Of a DNA stretch of 64,000 bases, positions 62,405 to 64,000 are shown in pieces. Source of the stretch: an uncultured Alphaproteobacteria bacterium (GTDB taxonomy: Bacteria > Pseudomonadota > Alphaproteobacteria > Rs-D84); contig CALXWY010000002.1 of assembly GCA_944392535.1 (NCBI GenBank), positions 124,001-188,000 of the forward strand. Reading direction: 5' to 3'. The first letter of the stretch is position 1; each line of letters starts with the position of its first letter. Position numbers and translations under genes: made by a program. The notes under the pieces were generated by a model. The model did not search any database. It was not told where the DNA came from and saw only the letters and a program-made list of their open reading frames with translations.

Positions 62405-64000
62405 ACAATCCCTCTTGATCTTACTTTACGTCCCTGGGGAAGAGCCTGTGTGAGTTCTTCGGTCTGGGGCTGTGGTTTCTTTTTGGGTTTCATTCGTGCC
62501 TCGGCCAGTTTGTCTGCACCCAAGTCCAGGTTCAGACGATAATTGCGGACCAGCCCACGCAGTGCTGCATATGCATACACTCGGCAGTCCAGCCCCTCGG
62601 TTCGCACACCGTCTTTGCGTGGTCGCCATTCTCGGATCAGGCGACCTTGGCTCAGTTTCTTGCGTGCGATTTCATTGGTCACTTGCTCAAACCACTCGAT
62701 TTCTCGGTCGTGTGGAAAGTGCCAAATGCCCGGGCCACTTGAATCCGTCAGGTGAAGCCTGCGCATCAAGATGTCCTTGGCATCGTTCACACCAATTACA
62801 TAAACCGGCTTTTGTGTCTTGAAGCTCTTACTCGCTGTGGCCGGCCATATCGGTTTGCCAGCACCGCCGGCACCCTTGATTGCCCAGACACCATGCAACC
62901 GCCTGTCGTAGCAGTAATTGATCACGTAGTCCGTATAGTGACCTCCACTGTCGATGCAGGTTGCAGATATGTGCAAATCAGGCACGTCCTTGCTGTGCGG
63001 ATATGTGCGTGACAGGATTTCGTCCAGTTGCGCCCACAGCTCTGGTGTGCTTGGGTCGCCATAAAGCACCCGATAGTCAATTGACCACGATTCCTCGCCA
63101 CGTCCCCAACCAACGATTTCCAGTTCAAGACGGTTGTCCTGAACATCAACACCGCAGGTCAGCAGCACAACGCCAGCCGGCAGATCCAATCCCCAACGTT
63201 CACGTCTGGTCATCAATTCTGTCGGATCCACTTGTTCGCCGGCCATGTCTTGCCATGTTTCTGCCAGTTTGGTGTTCGTCCACACTTGCAGTCGGGACGG
63301 GTCGTCCTTGGCCAGCAAGAATTCACGTGCGATTTCGGTCCAGCTTGTCCAACCATGCGGAGAATACAGGGAGGACAAGTGGAACGATGCCACGTTCGTG
63401 TGTTCCGGATGCGTGGCAATCCATTTACCTTTGGTCAGAATCTGGTCCTTTTGCCAGTCGTGCCAGTGTGCTTTGCACTTCTCGCATTCATAGCAGGCCT
63501 CAGTCAGATTCTTTGGGTCAAATTTCAGATTTGCCCAGCGCAAAGGCTGCATGTGTCCACACTCGGGGCAAGGCACGTGATAGTACCTTTGGTCCCCCTC
63601 CATGAATGCCTGCTCAATTCGGCTGGCATCCTTTATGGTGGGGGTGGACACCATGAAAATCTTGCGGTTGCTGAACGTCGCTGTTCGTTGCACAGCCAGA
63701 GCCACCGGGTCACCCTCGGTTCCTGCCTCGTCCGGAAAGCCGTCTACCTCGTCCAGAAACAGATATCGTATCGGCATAGAACGCAGCCCTGACGGCGAAT
63801 TTGCACCTGTTAGTATTAGGATCCCACCCGGGAATTCCTTTAACAGTATTGTGTTTCCGCTGTCTTTTGCTCTTGGACTGCAAATACGTTCTTTTAATGC
63901 CGGACAACTTTCTATTGCCGGATCTATTCGCATCTTTGAATTGCGTTTTGCCATTTCTGTTGTCGGGTTCACGATCAACATCGGGCCTGGTGCGTTACAG
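62401..64000 (-). CDS. Terminase large subunit, GpA type (N-terminal part missing)
   Basis: The frame runs off the right edge; the first residues visible are CNAPGPMLIVNPTTEMAKR. It contains the ATPase Walker B YLFLDEVDGFPDEAG, a Cys-rich zinc site (CPECGHMQPLRWANL, CYECEKCKAHW) and a nuclease part (LTCGVDVQDNRLELEIVGWG). This is the lambda gpA/PF05876 family that packages DNA and cuts cohesive ends. Walker A lies outside the window. Confidence 0.94.
   Translation of the reverse strand, partial: CNAPGPMLIVNPTTEMAKRNSKMRIDPAIESCPALKERICSPRAKDSGNTILLKEFPGGILILTGANSPSGLRSMPIRYLFLDEVDGFPDEAGTEGDPVALAVQRTATFSNRKIFMVSTPTIKDASRIEQAFMEGDQRYYHVPCPECGHMQPLRWANLKFDPKNLTEACYECEKCKAHWHDWQKDQILTKGKWIATHPEHTNVASFHLSSLYSPHGWTSWTEIAREFLLAKDDPSRLQVWTNTKLAETWQDMAGEQVDPTELMTRRERWGLDLPAGVVLLTCGVDVQDNRLELEIVGWGRGEESWSIDYRVLYGDPSTPELWAQLDEILSRTYPHSKDVPDLHISATCIDSGGHYTDYVINYCYDRRLHGVWAIKGAGGAGKPIWPATASKSFKTQKPVYVIGVNDAKDILMRRLHLTDSSGPGIWHFPHDREIEWFEQVTNEIARKKLSQGRLIREWRPRKDGVRTEGLDCRVYAYAALRGLVRNYRLNLDLGADKLAEARMKPKKKPQPQTEELTQALPQGRKVRSRGIV

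Overview
The window reads as a chromosome segment of an AT-rich, anaerobically living alphaproteobacterium, probably a host-associated or gut lineage. The clues are zinc-ligand-free L33, the lptE-holA pair, a DUF4164-like gene next to zapA, GcrA-type HTH domains, S24-repressor-type HTH proteins of rhizobial style, and a class III (anaerobic) ribonucleotide reductase under NrdR-type boxes. This placement is inferred from gene content, not from a search.

Bases 1-23,760 are core chromosome: miaA (cut by the left edge), gapA, tRNAs Glu, Asp, Leu and Asn, rpmG, parC, zapA, radC-map-holA-lptE, nrdD / split glycyl-radical subunit / nrdG, ligA and fabI. Between them lie lineage-specific envelope genes: lipoproteins, a membrane-anchored muralytic-type protein, and Cys-rich secreted proteins. 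A strongly structured RNA with a closing stem, three internal hairpins and a terminator (about 2777-2928) precedes a three-gene membrane operon. A 39-residue LptM-type lipoprotein appears to be made from a leaderless transcript.

Bases 23,790-41,340 are a defence island that starts just after tRNA-Asn. It opens with an ADP-ribosylglycohydrolase/macrodomain fusion and two unknown genes. The main block is a leftward operon that looks like the single-strand DNA phosphorothioation system SspBCD, with sspA divergent. It continues with a PLD-nuclease/helicase, a small ORF, a DndD-like SMC ATPase and a 175-residue protein, which together resemble the SspFGH restriction arm. The operon ends with a sigma-70-like factor carrying GcrA-like HTH domains at both ends and a DUF2779 nuclease. 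Remnants of an EcoRI-type methyltransferase and a PLD protein close the island, behind a small promoter/operator/tandem-terminator element.

Bases 41,360-64,000 are the late region of a mosaic prophage, transcribed leftward and cut by the right edge. The head module combines lambda-like terminase, gpW, portal and protease with a Mu-gpT-like capsid. The tail is P2-like (V, W, J, I, H, FI, FII, E/E', T, U, X, D), and the lysis genes have overlapping spanins. The E/E' frameshift signal is conserved. Three accessory cassettes (morons), each with its own sigma-70 promoter, interrupt the late operon: an Mrr-like endonuclease, a DUF4143 AAA ATPase, and a two-gene cassette of unknown function. Integrase, repressor and replication genes must lie beyond 64,000.
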